A stretch of DNA of 64,000 nucleotides from Bradyrhizobium embrapense (GCF_001189235.2 NZ_LFIP02000004.1:124001-188000), one strand, 5' to 3'; positions 53,206 through 61,695 are shown, counted from the stretch's first letter. The notes: a model not told the origin generated them from the sequence alone. Numbers and translations: made by a program.

Positions 53206-53418
53206 CTAACCGCCCAGGCCGACATAGGACGAGGCACGGTCGAGCCACTGGCGCGTCGACTCGTCACTCCAGCCAGGAACGGCGAAGCGCGGCGCCGGCG
53301 TTGCAGCCGCGGGCGAGCGAACAGTTGCGGGTCGGGTTGTGTGGAAATGACGCCGCGTTGCGGCGCTCGCAGATACGCACAGGGTGAGCAACAGGCCAAG
53401 TGCCAAGACACAACGCAT
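53206..53418 (-). CDS. Small secreted protein (70 aa)
   Basis: Signal peptide MRCVLALGLLLTLCVSASA followed by a short basic/Pro-rich mature part and the C-terminus PGWSDESTRQWLDRASSYVG. AGGAG lies about 8 bases upstream of the ATG at 53418. Short secreted proteins ending this way recur in Bradyrhizobium, in my recollection; function unknown. Convergent with the zinc-ribbon gene. Confidence 0.65.
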   Translation of the reverse strand: MRCVLALGLLLTLCVSASAATRRHFHTTRPATVRSPAAATPAPRFAVPGWSDESTRQWLDRASSYVGLGG

Positions 53419-53583
53419 CGCATTTGCTCCTGACCATTATCGCGACCGCGCCGAGAGAACGATCACCTCGCCTGTTTGTTCGGCGACGCCGTGCAACGGA
53501 CCACATGGTGTGCGGCCGGGTCAAGAATTTCGTCAGGAATGACCATGTATGGAAGACACGTCCGACGCCCGGAGAGAGACGAC

Positions 53584-53889
53584 ATGCGGAATCTGAATAC
53601 TGTGCTGAGCAAGCTGAACGACCGCCTGCTGCGGCTGGAAGGTGAGATGTTCGTGCTGCGATCGATCGCGCGCGCCGCCCTGACCTCCGGCGACGAGTCC
53701 GCGGTCCGCACCCGCAAACTGCTCGAAGGCGCCAAGCTCGCGCTGGCGGACGAAGCCGAACGGCCACTGGACGCCGCGACCGGGAAATACGTTGCGGCCG
53801 CGATCGCCATGGTCGAAGAGCTGCTCGAGAATCCTCGGGAGGCGGCGCCGCTGTTCAGGGTGATCGACGGCGGCAAGCGCGACGATTAG
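53584..53889 (+). CDS. Hypothetical helical protein (101 aa)
   Basis: ATG at 53584 with GAGAGA about 7 bases upstream. The N-terminus MRNLNTVLSKLNDRLLRLEG is amphipathic with heptad spacing, suggesting a coiled coil. The rest is helical with no catalytic motif or membrane span. Convergent with dgoA, 26 bases between. Function not recognised. Confidence 0.65.
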   Translation: MRNLNTVLSKLNDRLLRLEGEMFVLRSIARAALTSGDESAVRTRKLLEGAKLALADEAERPLDAATGKYVAAAIAMVEELLENPREAAPLFRVIDGGKRDD

Positions 53890-53915
53890 ACCGCGGTCAA
53901 GAATTCCGACCGGGC

Positions 53916-54551
53916 CTAGCTCGCGCTTTGCACGGCCCTGTCATACGCCTCGATTGTCACCTTTGCCCGGATGGCGACATCCGCGGCCGTCATGCCCGGC
54001 TTGTAGAGGCTGCTGCCGAGACCGAAGGCGCGAATGCCCACCTTCACATACTCCGCGAAGTTCTGGTCCGAGACGCCGCCGACGGCCGCGAGCGTCACAT
54101 CCGGCGGCAGCACGGCGCGGATCGCCGAGATGCCGGAAGCGCCGAGCACGCTTGCCGGAAAGAATTTCAGGCTCGAGGCGCCCGCGCGTGCGGCGAGCAG
54201 CGCTTCCGTCGGCGAGAACACGCCGGGCATCGTGATCATCGCGTGGTGCCGGGCGCGGGCCAGCACGTCGACATCGACGTTCGGCGACACCACCAGGCGC
54301 CCGCCGACATCATGGAGACGGTCGACATCTCCCGGGGTCAGCACCGTACCGGCGCCGATCAGGACGTCAGCAGGCGCCCGCTTCGCCGCGATCTCGATCG
54401 AACGGAACGGCTCGGGCGAGTTCAGCGGAATCTCGATCGCGGTCATATCAGCCTCGAGCAGCGCGCTCACGATGCCCAGGGCCTCATCCGGTTTGACGCC
54501 GCGCAGGATCGCGACCAGCGGACGCTTCATCGGAGGAAACGGAATGCTCAT
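53916..54551 (-). CDS. dgoA: 2-dehydro-3-deoxy-6-phosphogalactonate aldolase
   Basis: 211 residues from ATG at 54551 (GAGGG upstream; a TTG at 54566 would overlap dgoK by 4). KDPG/KDPGal aldolase fold: LVAILRGVKP with R17, catalytic acid in E40-IPLNSPEP, GAGTVLTP, and Schiff-base lysine K129 in SSLKFFPAS. It splits 2-keto-3-deoxy-6-phosphogalactonate into pyruvate and glyceraldehyde-3-phosphate in the De Ley-Doudoroff galactose route. Follows dgoK directly. No dehydratase, dehydrogenase or GntR regulator is adjacent, so the rest of the pathway lies elsewhere. Confidence 0.92.
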   Translation of the reverse strand: MSIPFPPMKRPLVAILRGVKPDEALGIVSALLEADMTAIEIPLNSPEPFRSIEIAAKRAPADVLIGAGTVLTPGDVDRLHDVGGRLVVSPNVDVDVLARARHHAMITMPGVFSPTEALLAARAGASSLKFFPASVLGASGISAIRAVLPPDVTLAAVGGVSDQNFAEYVKVGIRAFGLGSSLYKPGMTAADVAIRAKVTIEAYDRAVQSAS

Positions 54552-54562
54552 GCGTTGATCCC

Positions 54563-55477
54563 TCAATTGTTCCAGATCGCCGCCGCGGCGCCGGCGAGGC
54601 CGCGGCGAACCGCCTCCTCCGCATCCATTAGGTTGAGCGGAATCGAAAGGCCTTCGAGCGCGATCTGATAGAGCCGTTGCAGGCGCCCCGATGCAATCAG
54701 CGTCACCGGTGTTGCGCGCTCCCGCTCCGCAAGGCCGGCCGCCAACTCGCCACCGATCAACGTGCCCGAGATCGTCTCACGCGCCGCCTGCGTGCTGCCG
54801 CCGAACAGCAACTGCCGGGATCGCACCCGAAACAGCAAATTGGCCGACAGCGCCGGCGCCGCGAACGCCGCGACGACGGCCGAGCGGAACGCATCGGCGT
54901 CAACGGCCTCGTCCGCTCCGGCGATGGCGTGCGACAGAATGGTGTCGCGCGCAACCACGCTGAACAACTCGCCTGTCATGAAGGTCGCAAAGCGCTCGAC
55001 CGTTCCACCGCGCAGGCGCACCCATTTGGAATGGGTTCCCGGCATGCAAACGAGGGCCTCACCCGGCGCATTCAGGCCGAGCGCGCCTAGCAACTGGGTT
55101 TCCTCGCCACGCATCACATCGGGGGCCGCAGCATCGCGCTGCGCAATCCCGGGCAGGATGCGGATATCGCGCGGCTGTCCGCCGACCACGACCGCGCTTT
55201 TTAGGATATCGGCGAGATGCGCCGGCGTGTCGACATAGCCGGCCTCGACCCAGCCCTGCCGCGCGCCGGCCATGCCGCAGATCACGACCGGCAGATCGGC
55301 CGCAGCGCCCAGCGCGTCGAGATGCGATTGCAGCACGGACGCAAAGCCGGCCCTGGCAGCCGCGGTCATGCCCTCGTCACTGCGGCGTTCGCCGAACACC
55401 TCTCCGCCGGCGCCCATCAGCCAGAGCCGGAAGCTGCTGGTGCCCCAATCGACCGCGACATAGGAAGGCCCGCTCAT
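54563..55477 (-). CDS. dgoK: 2-dehydro-3-deoxygalactonokinase
   Basis: 304 residues from ATG at 55477 (GGAACAGAG upstream). ASKHA-fold sugar-acid kinase: YVAVDWGTSSFRLWLM is the phosphate-1 motif, VICGMAGARQGWVEAGY and GEETQLLGAL follow, CMPGTHSKWVRL lies in the substrate region. It phosphorylates 2-keto-3-deoxygalactonate, feeding DgoA encoded 11 bases downstream. Confidence 0.92.
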   Translation of the reverse strand: MSGPSYVAVDWGTSSFRLWLMGAGGEVFGERRSDEGMTAAARAGFASVLQSHLDALGAAADLPVVICGMAGARQGWVEAGYVDTPAHLADILKSAVVVGGQPRDIRILPGIAQRDAAAPDVMRGEETQLLGALGLNAPGEALVCMPGTHSKWVRLRGGTVERFATFMTGELFSVVARDTILSHAIAGADEAVDADAFRSAVVAAFAAPALSANLLFRVRSRQLLFGGSTQAARETISGTLIGGELAAGLAERERATPVTLIASGRLQRLYQIALEGLSIPLNLMDAEEAVRRGLAGAAAAIWNN

Positions 55478-55638
55478 CGCGCTCTGTTCCACGCACCTGG
55501 TTTCCGGCTCGGCGATAGCGCCGCTGACCAGACGCGATAACGGCGTTCATCACGCGGCGCAAGACGCCCCAATATCGCGAGGCTACGCGAACGCATGCGA
55601 CCGCCAGGCCCTATTCGCGTCGGTGGGGCGCGGATCGA

Positions 55639-55854
55639 TTACCGCGCGCCCTTCAACGTACAGGAGGTCGTGCAGGTCGTGACGTTGCCGTGGTCACATT
55701 TGATGCAGGCGTTGACGCACTGATCCATGACCTTGGGATTGTACTGACTGTAAAGATTGGCCGCGCAGCTGTTGGTCGATCCCGTGACCTCCGGGTCGGA
55801 CCAGCAACCTGACAGTAAAAATGCTGCGGCACTCAAAATGGCGACCTTGCGCAT
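55639..55854 (-). CDS. Small Cys-rich lipoprotein
   Basis: 71 residues from ATG at 55854 with a strong AGGAGG ribosome-binding site. Signal peptide and lipobox FLLSGC. The mature part has seven further Cys, spaced SCAAN, QCVNACIKC, TTCTTSC, enough for three disulfides or a metal site. Family not recognised. Upstream DNA contains the run AGGTTAGGTTA, possibly regulatory. Confidence 0.7.
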   Translation of the reverse strand: MRKVAILSAAAFLLSGCWSDPEVTGSTNSCAANLYSQYNPKVMDQCVNACIKCDHGNVTTCTTSCTLKGAR

Positions 55855-56060
55855 AAGGCCTCCTGCCACGCTCTATCCAACTAACATTGCAGGTAACCTT
55901 GATAGGTTAGGTTAAATTTCGGTTTCAATTGCGACCCTCTCCGGAAGCAGTATTGCTTATCCACCGGACATTTCCCCAAGGTCCGGGCCCACACCGGCAA
56001 GGCCGTCAGGCGACCCCGCCTGGCGGCTTTGTTGCCCAGCAGCGCAAGGATATCAACAAG

Positions 56061-56237
56061 ATGGCCCGAAAGCCGCGGTGGTCGTTCAAGGAGGACCGAC
56101 GACTGATGGAATTGGCACGGTCCTCCAAGTCACTGGAGGAGGTTGTGAAGGCGACCGGTCGTTCGCCGGAGCGAATCAAGAAGATGGCGATGCGCCTTGG
56201 CCTCTCCATCAAGCCCCGTGGCGTCACCAAGAAATAG
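56061..56237 (+). CDS. Small HTH/SANT-like protein (58 aa)
   Basis: Basic protein starting MARKPRWSFKEDRRLMELAR. The spacing W-x6-L-x2-LA, then SLEEVVKATGRSPERIKKMA, looks like a single Myb/SANT-type or homeodomain-like three-helix fold. Probably DNA-binding. A longer in-frame start at 55929 is less likely because that stretch has no coding character. Stand-alone gene. Confidence 0.6.
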   Translation: MARKPRWSFKEDRRLMELARSSKSLEEVVKATGRSPERIKKMAMRLGLSIKPRGVTKK

Positions 56238-56318
56238 TTTGAAATAAAGCCGCCGGCCGGAGTGCTCTCGCGCGAAGCGAGCCGGCGACGTGAAGACGAT
56301 ACCCCAGAAACAAGAAAC

Positions 56319-56606
56319 TTAGGGTTCCGGCGGACAATCGTCCTTGGCACGCACCGAGATCGCCTTGACCTCGCCCCCGCTCTTGACCTCGCGCTCGGCC
56401 TTGGCCTCCTGTTCATCGTCGCCCGCCCGCGTGCAGGTGGTCAACACGAAAGCCACCCGGCTGCATTGCCACGCCGGCCCGAGCGCCGCGCTCGACACCG
56501 GCTCTGGCGAGGCCAGCGTCAGGGATAGATACGCTACCAAAACGCCACCTGCCGCGCCTGCGGCAGCCAGCGCTGCGCCCGTTCCGGACCACAGCTTGGA
56601 CATCAT
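56319..56606 (-). CDS. Small membrane-anchored hypothetical protein
   Basis: 95 residues from ATG at 56606 (or the next codon), AAGG upstream. One membrane span (about 8-32, AALAAAGAAGGVLVAYLSL), then a short region with two Cys (WQCSRVAFVLTTC) and a highly charged tail of Glu/Lys repeats ending DDCPPEP. No family recognised. Confidence 0.5.
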   Translation of the reverse strand: MMSKLWSGTGAALAAAGAAGGVLVAYLSLTLASPEPVSSAALGPAWQCSRVAFVLTTCTRAGDDEQEAKAEREVKSGGEVKAISVRAKDDCPPEP

Positions 56607-56746
56607 GGCCTTGGTTCCCGCCGATCTCTGGGAGTTGAGGCAGCCCGCCTGTCCGCGTGTGACCGGAATCACAACCGGGACCAAACAGTTCAGCCCGAGT
56701 CTTTCGGATCGATGTGGGAACGATATTGCACTGCCGCAAGGCAGGG

Positions 56747-56923
56747 TCAGCGCGCCGGCTCGATCACATTACAGTTGGTCCGGCCCGACATCAGACAGTC
56801 CTGCATCTTGCTCGCCGCCGTCAGGTCATGCGCAAGCCAAAGGCCGACGGCGAGCATGACCACTGCGACCAGCAGTCCGATCAGCGCTCCGCGGCGATTG
56901 CCTCCGTCTTCGGATTCGCTCAT
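56747..56923 (-). CDS. Small single-span membrane protein (58 aa)
   Basis: Starts MSESEDGGNRRGALIGLLVA at 56923 on the reverse strand and ends CNVIEPAR. One membrane segment (about 13-31), then a short exported part with two Cys: KMQDCLMSGRTNC. The C-x9-C motif after the span suggests a periplasmic disulfide. Similar short proteins recur in Bradyrhizobium, in my recollection; function unknown. Confidence 0.6.
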   Translation of the reverse strand: MSESEDGGNRRGALIGLLVAVVMLAVGLWLAHDLTAASKMQDCLMSGRTNCNVIEPAR

Positions 56924-57110
56924 GGCCGCTTCGGTTCCCTTTTGCCATCGCCCGCATCATGACCGTTTGCACGGTTGCGTGCGATCAATTCTGCAACAGT
57001 CGCACAACGAAATGCGCGCCGGCAGCCATCCGCCCTGCAAATCCGTTGCAGGCTCCCGCGACTCGCGAAAAACTGCTCGCTGAAGTGGAGCGCGTGTGCG
57101 GGGCGTGCCA

Positions 57111-57347
57111 GTGAGCGAACACGAAGCGAGCTACGATTACCAGCGTTACAGGCAGCTACTCTCGGAGGCTGTCGACGAGACCAGCCGGCTGCAGCTGATC
57201 AGCCTGCTGATTGCCGAAAAGGCGCGCGACAGGCTGGAGGCCCAGCGCGCCTCGGACCGGAGTGCAATGACCGCCGAGACGGTCGCCAAGGTGCTCGGCA
57301 CAAAGGTCTTGGGCAACGGCCGGCACGAGCAATTCCAGCGCGGCTAG
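57111..57347 (+). CDS. Small hypothetical helical protein (78 aa)
   Basis: GTG at 57111 with GGGG about 8 bases upstream; a GTG at 57096 would add five residues. Sequence SEHEASYDYQRYRQLLSEAV then DETSRLQLISLLIAEKARDR is predicted all-helical and soluble. No family recognised. The 190 bases upstream hold nothing evident. Confidence 0.5.
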   Translation: MSEHEASYDYQRYRQLLSEAVDETSRLQLISLLIAEKARDRLEAQRASDRSAMTAETVAKVLGTKVLGNGRHEQFQRG

Positions 57348-57554
57348 GCCTTGTCCACAGGCCCGGTGACCAACCACTCACCACGCCGGCGGCCAGGCGG
57401 GCACGATCACCGCCGTCCGCCATTTGCTGTGCGCTCATATCTCCCTTGCTCCACAACACTCCGTTCGCCACTGGCAATTTCCGCGCCGTTCACTTATTGA
57501 AGCGCCGAACCGAACCCCATCCATCACCGAACAGAAAGCAGCAAGGCTTCCTCT

Positions 57555-57911
57555 ATGAGTGGCTTCAAGGAACCGGGTTTTGCCGACCGCCAAAAGGCGG
57601 CCCTGCAGGCGCGGCAAAACCTCCTCAACAAGTTTCGCGCTCAGCCGGGAGCTGACGATCCCGCTGTGAAGGCCCGTGCCGAAGAGCGCGCGGCGATCGC
57701 CGAGCGCCGTGCCAAGGCCAAGGAAGCCCGTGAGACGGAGAAGGCCGAGCAGAAGCGCCGCGAGGAAGAGGCCGCCGCAGCCGAGGCCGCCCGGATCGCA
57801 CGGGAGAAGGAAGAGGAAGCCGCAAGACTGATTGCGCTGGAGGCCGAGCAGAAGGCCAAGCGCGACGCGCGCTACGCGGCGCGCAAGGAGCGCGGCAAGA
57901 AGAAGCGCTAA
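57555..57911 (+). CDS. DUF6481 family protein
   Basis: 118 residues starting MSGFKEPGFADRQKAALQAR, the conserved start of DUF6481. The remainder is one long Ala/Glu/Lys/Arg-rich helix (about 45-110), ending in a polybasic KKKR. It may be a nucleic-acid- or ribosome-associated protein, but this is speculation. Convergent with the MxKDx-repeat gene, with a strong hairpin between. Confidence 0.8.
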   Translation: MSGFKEPGFADRQKAALQARQNLLNKFRAQPGADDPAVKARAEERAAIAERRAKAKEARETEKAEQKRREEEAAAAEAARIAREKEEEAARLIALEAEQKAKRDARYAARKERGKKKR

Positions 57912-57921
57912 GGCGCAATCA

Positions 57922-57944
57922 GGCCCGCCGCGACGGCGGGCCTG
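57922..57944. terminator. Bidirectional terminator-like hairpin
   Basis: AGGCCCGCCG (57922-57931) and CGGCGGGCCT (57935-57944) form a perfect 10-bp stem with a CGA loop, between the convergent DUF6481 and MxKDx genes. No T-run, but placement supports transcript end formation on both strands. Confidence 0.6.
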
Positions 57945-57967
57945 TGAAGGATGAGCGGTGGCGGCGG

Positions 57968-58201
57968 TCAGTTCTTCTTCATGCCGTCGTCTTTCTTCAT
58001 CATCGCGCCGCCGTCCTTCTTCATGGCGTCGTCCTTCTTCATCATGCCATCGTCCTTCTTCATGGCATCCTTCGACATCGTGTCTTGCTTCTTCATCGCG
58101 TCGTCCTTGCCCATCTTGTCCTGAGCGAAGGCGGCGGGCGCCAGCGCGAGGCTGAACGAGAGCAGCGCGGCGGAAACGCCGAGGCGGGTCTTGATGGTCA
58201 T
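57968..58201 (-). CDS. MxKDx pentapeptide-repeat secreted protein
   Basis: 77 residues. Signal peptide ends APAAFAQ; the mature part is built almost entirely from KKDDAM/KKDGG-type units (MKKDD, MKKQD, MSKDA), matching the described MXKDX pentapeptide repeat family. Small, highly charged periplasmic protein with alternating Lys and Asp. Function is unknown; metal or stress association has been suggested by context in other genomes. AGGGATC precedes the start. Confidence 0.9.
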   Translation of the reverse strand: MTIKTRLGVSAALLSFSLALAPAAFAQDKMGKDDAMKKQDTMSKDAMKKDDGMMKKDDAMKKDGGAMMKKDDGMKKN

Positions 58202-58539
58202 GATGATGATCCCTTGTGGTCAAATGTGAGCGCGACGACTTGCCGCTCTCTCCTCGACGCACTTGCGCCGCCGGTTGTTACCTTCAATAACAAATTCTTG
58301 AAGCATGCCGGCGCGTACGCCCGTCGCTCATAGCCTGAGCTCCGAACCACGACGCTGCGTCGGCGCAGTGTGCGCCGCAGCAACGGCAGGGCCTAAATGA
58401 CAAGACTTGCGACCGCCAGGGCCCGCACTAACAGGGCGCCTCGAACTATCAGACTAGAGAAGTTTCACGCGAAGACCGGCTAAGCTAAAGCATTGCGCCG
58501 GCCTAATAGCCACTCAAGAAGCTCTTCAGGGGAAGAACC
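58202..58539. other. Divergent control region between MxKDx gene and TRAP operon
   Basis: About 340 bases, no gene seen. Two dyads: TTGTTA/TAACAA (58275-58293, 7-base loop) upstream of the MxKDx gene, and a bulged GC-rich hairpin GCTGC-GGCGCA/TGCGCC-GCAGC at 58354-58381 about 160 bases before dctP. Confidence 0.45.
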
Positions 58540-59562
58540 ATGCTCACACGCCGCCACGTCCTCGCTTCCGCCCTCGCCGCGCCCGCAGCCTTACGGATGG
58601 GCATCGGGACCGCGCATGCCGCGACCACGCTGAAGATCTCGCATCAGTTCCCCGGCGGTACGATCGACAAGGGCGACTTCCGCGACAGGCTGTGCCGGAT
58701 GTTCGCGGCCGAGGTCGCCAAGCGCTCGGGCGGCGACCTCACCGCCGAGGTCTATCCGAACTCCTCGCTGATCAAGACCAACGCGCAGTTCTCGGCGATG
58801 CGCAAGGGCGCGCTCGATCTCAGCCTCTATCCGATGCCCTATGCCGGCGGCGAGTTGCCGGAGACCAACATCGGCCTGATGCCCGGCCTGGTCACAACCT
58901 ACGACCAGGGCCTGCGCTGGAAGAAGGAGCCGGTCGGCAAGGCGCTCAGCGACTTCCTGGCCGACAAGGGCATTCTCTTGATCTCCTGGGTTTGGCAGGC
59001 CGGCGGCGTCGCCAGCCGCTCCAAGGCGATCGTGGCGCCCGAAGACGCCAAGGGCCTCAAGGTGCGCGGCGGCTCGCGCGAGATGGACATGGTGCTGCAG
59101 ACTGCCGGCGCCGCCGTGCTGTCGGTGCCTTCAAACGAGATCTACGCCGCGATGCAGACCGGTGCCTGCGATGCCGGCATCACCTCCTCCACCAGCCTGA
59201 TCTCGTTCCGTCTCGAGGAAGTCGCGAAGTCGCTGACCTCGGGTGCCGGCGCCTCCTACTGGTTCATGCTGGAGCCGCTGATGATGTCGAAGGCGATTTT
59301 CGACAAGCTGCCGAAGAACCAGCAGGACATCATCCTCGCTGTCGGCGCCGAGCTCGAGGCGTTCGGCCGCAAGGGCGCGCAGGACGACGATGCCGAAGTC
59401 GCCAAGGTCTATGAGAAGGCCGGCGCCAAGGTCAGCGCGCTCGATGCCGCCGTTGTCGGCAAGTGGCGCGACATCGCGCGCGACACCGCCTGGAAGGACT
59501 ACGGCGCCAAGACTGCGACCGCGGCCAATCTGTTGAAGCTCGCAAGCGACGTCGCAGCATGA
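58540..59562 (+). CDS. TRAP transporter substrate-binding protein DctP
   Basis: 340 residues; AGGGGAAG lies upstream. The signal peptide begins MLTRRHVLASALAAP with twin arginines, suggesting Tat export, and ends near AHA-ATTLKI. DctP fold: KISHQFPGGT, AEVYPNSSLIK, and the substrate-carboxylate Arg in GLKVRGGSREMDMVLQ, then NEIYAAMQTGACDA. Binds an organic acid in the periplasm for the DctQM channel. Ligand unknown. Coupled to dctQ by an ATGA overlap. Confidence 0.93.
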   Translation: MLTRRHVLASALAAPAALRMGIGTAHAATTLKISHQFPGGTIDKGDFRDRLCRMFAAEVAKRSGGDLTAEVYPNSSLIKTNAQFSAMRKGALDLSLYPMPYAGGELPETNIGLMPGLVTTYDQGLRWKKEPVGKALSDFLADKGILLISWVWQAGGVASRSKAIVAPEDAKGLKVRGGSREMDMVLQTAGAAVLSVPSNEIYAAMQTGACDAGITSSTSLISFRLEEVAKSLTSGAGASYWFMLEPLMMSKAIFDKLPKNQQDIILAVGAELEAFGRKGAQDDDAEVAKVYEKAGAKVSALDAAVVGKWRDIARDTAWKDYGAKTATAANLLKLASDVAA

Positions 59563-60113
59563 TGCATGGTCCGGTCGCGGATCAGGCCGAAACCCCAGGC
59601 ATCGCCGCGGGCAATACACCCGTGGCGCTGCTCGGGCGCGCGCTGTCCGTCTGCAACAAGGTCATTGTGGTGTTCGCCGCGCTCGCCTTGATCGCGGCCT
59701 GCGTGATCCTGAGTTACAGCGTGCTTGGCCGCGCCCTGTTCCACAGCCCCAACTACTGGCAGGACGAGGCGGCCGTGTTCCTGCTGGTCGGCGCCACCTT
59801 CATGACCTCGGCCTATGTGCAGAGCCAGCGCGGCCACGTCAGCATCGAGGCGTTCGTCGGCCTGCTCTCGACCCGCGTCAACGGCATCAGGCTGTGGCTG
59901 GTCGATGTCGCGAGCTTCGCGTTCTGCACCTTCTTCGCCTGGAAGTCGTGGACCCTGGCGCACGAGGCCTATGTCGACGGCCAGGTGTCCAATTCGATGT
60001 GGTCGCCGCCGCTCGCGATTCCTTATGGGCTGATGGCGCTCGGCATGACGCTGCTCTGCATCCAGCTCCTTTTGCAGATCCTCATTCCGCTGACCGGTGG
60101 CCCGCGCCGATGA
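59559..60113 (+). CDS. TRAP transporter small permease DctQ
   Basis: 184 residues from ATG at 59559, four membrane segments (about 35-55, 72-92, 112-130, 155-178). WQDEAAVFLLVGATFMTSAY, RGHVSIEAF and the preceding segment match DctQ. The gene overlaps dctP at its start and dctM by 4 bases at its end. Start could be the second ATG of the pair. Confidence 0.9.
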   Translation: MMHGPVADQAETPGIAAGNTPVALLGRALSVCNKVIVVFAALALIAACVILSYSVLGRALFHSPNYWQDEAAVFLLVGATFMTSAYVQSQRGHVSIEAFVGLLSTRVNGIRLWLVDVASFAFCTFFAWKSWTLAHEAYVDGQVSNSMWSPPLAIPYGLMALGMTLLCIQLLLQILIPLTGGPRR

Positions 60114-61468
60114 CCGTGTTTGGTATTGGCATCTCCTATGGGCTTGCCACCCTGTTTGCGATGTTCTCCGGCATGCCGATCGCATTCGCGCTGGGTGCGG
60201 TCGCGGTCGTCTTCATGGCGATCTACATGCCGGCGGCCTCGCTCGATACGGTGACGCAGAACGTCTACGAGGAGATGGCCTCGATTACGCTGCTGTCGAT
60301 CCCGCTGTTCATCCTGAAGGGGGCGGCGATCGGCAAATCGCGCGCCGGCCAAGATCTCTACTCGGCGCTGCATGCCTGGCTGCACCGCGTGCCCGGCGGC
60401 CTCGGCGTCGCCAACGTGTTCGCCTGCGCGCTGTTCGCGGCGATGGCCGGCTCCTCGCCCGCGACCTGCTCGGCGATCGGTTCGGCCGGCATCCCGGAGA
60501 TGCGCAAGCGCGGTTATTCCGGCGGCTTCGCCGCGGGGATCATCGCCGCCGGCGGCACGCTCGGCATCCTGCTGCCGCCCTCGATCACGATGATTCTGTT
60601 CGCGGTCGCAGCCGAGAAATCGCTCGGCCGGCTGTTCCTCGCCGGCATCGGTCCCGGGCTGCTGCTGGTGTCGCTGTTCGGCCTCTACGCCGTGTTCCGC
60701 TTCCGCAAGGAATACGCGATGGCCAAGGCCGCCTATGAGGCGACCGGCAAGGACGCCGCGATCCTGCAGCGCGACGAGTTCACGATGGCCGAGCGCTTCA
60801 GCGCGCTGCCGCGCGTGATCCCGTTCGTGCTGCTCTTGACCGGCGTGATGATCGCGCTCTACGGCGGCTACGCCACGCCGTCGGAAACCGCAGGCCTCGG
60901 CGGCCTGCTGGCGCTCGGGCTGATCGCCGTGATCTACAGCGTGTGGAAGCCTAGCGATCTGTCGCCGATCCTGAAATCGACCATCCGCGAGTCGACCATG
61001 CTGATGCTGATCATCGGCATGTCGCTGCTCTATTCCTACGTGATGAGCTATCTGCACATCTCGCAGTCGGCGGCGGAGGCGATCGTCGCGATGCACCTGC
61101 CGCGCTGGGAGTTGCTGTTTGCGATCCTGGTGATGGTGATCGTGCTCGGCTTCTTCTTGCCGCCGGTCTCGATCATACTGATGACCGCGCCGATCATCCT
61201 GCCGCCGTTGCGCGCAGCCGAGTTCGACATCATCTGGTTCGGCGTCGTCATGACCATCGTGATGGAGATGGGCCTGATCCACCCGCCGGTCGGCCTCAAC
61301 ATCTTCGTCATCCGCAACGTCGCGCCCGACATCCCCTTGAGCGAGGTGATCTGGGGCACGCTGCCCTTCGTGCTGCTGATGATGTTCGCCGTACTGATGC
61401 TGTGCTTCTTCCCGGAGATCTCGACCTGGCTGCCGAACCTGGTGATGGGGCCGGACGGCGGTCGCTAA
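60110..61468 (+). CDS. TRAP transporter large permease DctM
   Basis: 452 residues with about 12 membrane spans, ATG at 60110. Typical blocks: SGMPIAFALGAVAVVFMAIY, GGLGVANVFACALFAAMAGS then SPATCSAIGSAGIPEM, GGTLGILLPPSITMILF, and IHPPVGLNIFVIRN. The Na+-driven channel that accepts substrate from DctP. No gene for substrate breakdown or regulation adjoins this operon. Confidence 0.94.
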   Translation: MTVFGIGISYGLATLFAMFSGMPIAFALGAVAVVFMAIYMPAASLDTVTQNVYEEMASITLLSIPLFILKGAAIGKSRAGQDLYSALHAWLHRVPGGLGVANVFACALFAAMAGSSPATCSAIGSAGIPEMRKRGYSGGFAAGIIAAGGTLGILLPPSITMILFAVAAEKSLGRLFLAGIGPGLLLVSLFGLYAVFRFRKEYAMAKAAYEATGKDAAILQRDEFTMAERFSALPRVIPFVLLLTGVMIALYGGYATPSETAGLGGLLALGLIAVIYSVWKPSDLSPILKSTIRESTMLMLIIGMSLLYSYVMSYLHISQSAAEAIVAMHLPRWELLFAILVMVIVLGFFLPPVSIILMTAPIILPPLRAAEFDIIWFGVVMTIVMEMGLIHPPVGLNIFVIRNVAPDIPLSEVIWGTLPFVLLMMFAVLMLCFFPEISTWLPNLVMGPDGGR

Positions 61469-61496
61469 ACCTGCCTCGCGGGGAAGCAGCTTAGGG

Positions 61497-61634
61497 TCAG
61501 GCGGCCTCCTGCTCCCGTTCCGCCAATGCCTTCTCGATCCGGCGGATCAGCGACGCGGTCGGCCGTCCCTCGCGCTGCAACCGGCGGAGCTCATTCCAGA
61601 GCCTGATAATTTCGCGGTCTCGCTCGGCGTCCAT
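61497..61634 (-). CDS. Small hypothetical helical protein (45 aa)
   Basis: MDAERDREIIRLWNELRRLQ from ATG at 61634, then short helical remainder. A longer in-frame start (61679) is possible but unsupported. Highly charged, no family recognised. Overlaps divergently with the promoter of the next small gene. Confidence 0.45.
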   Translation of the reverse strand: MDAERDREIIRLWNELRRLQREGRPTASLIRRIEKALAEREQEAA

Positions 61635-61695
61635 GGCGGCATTCTCCAGGAGCACCGAATATGAACGAAACAAGAACAAAATTCAAGACCCCACG

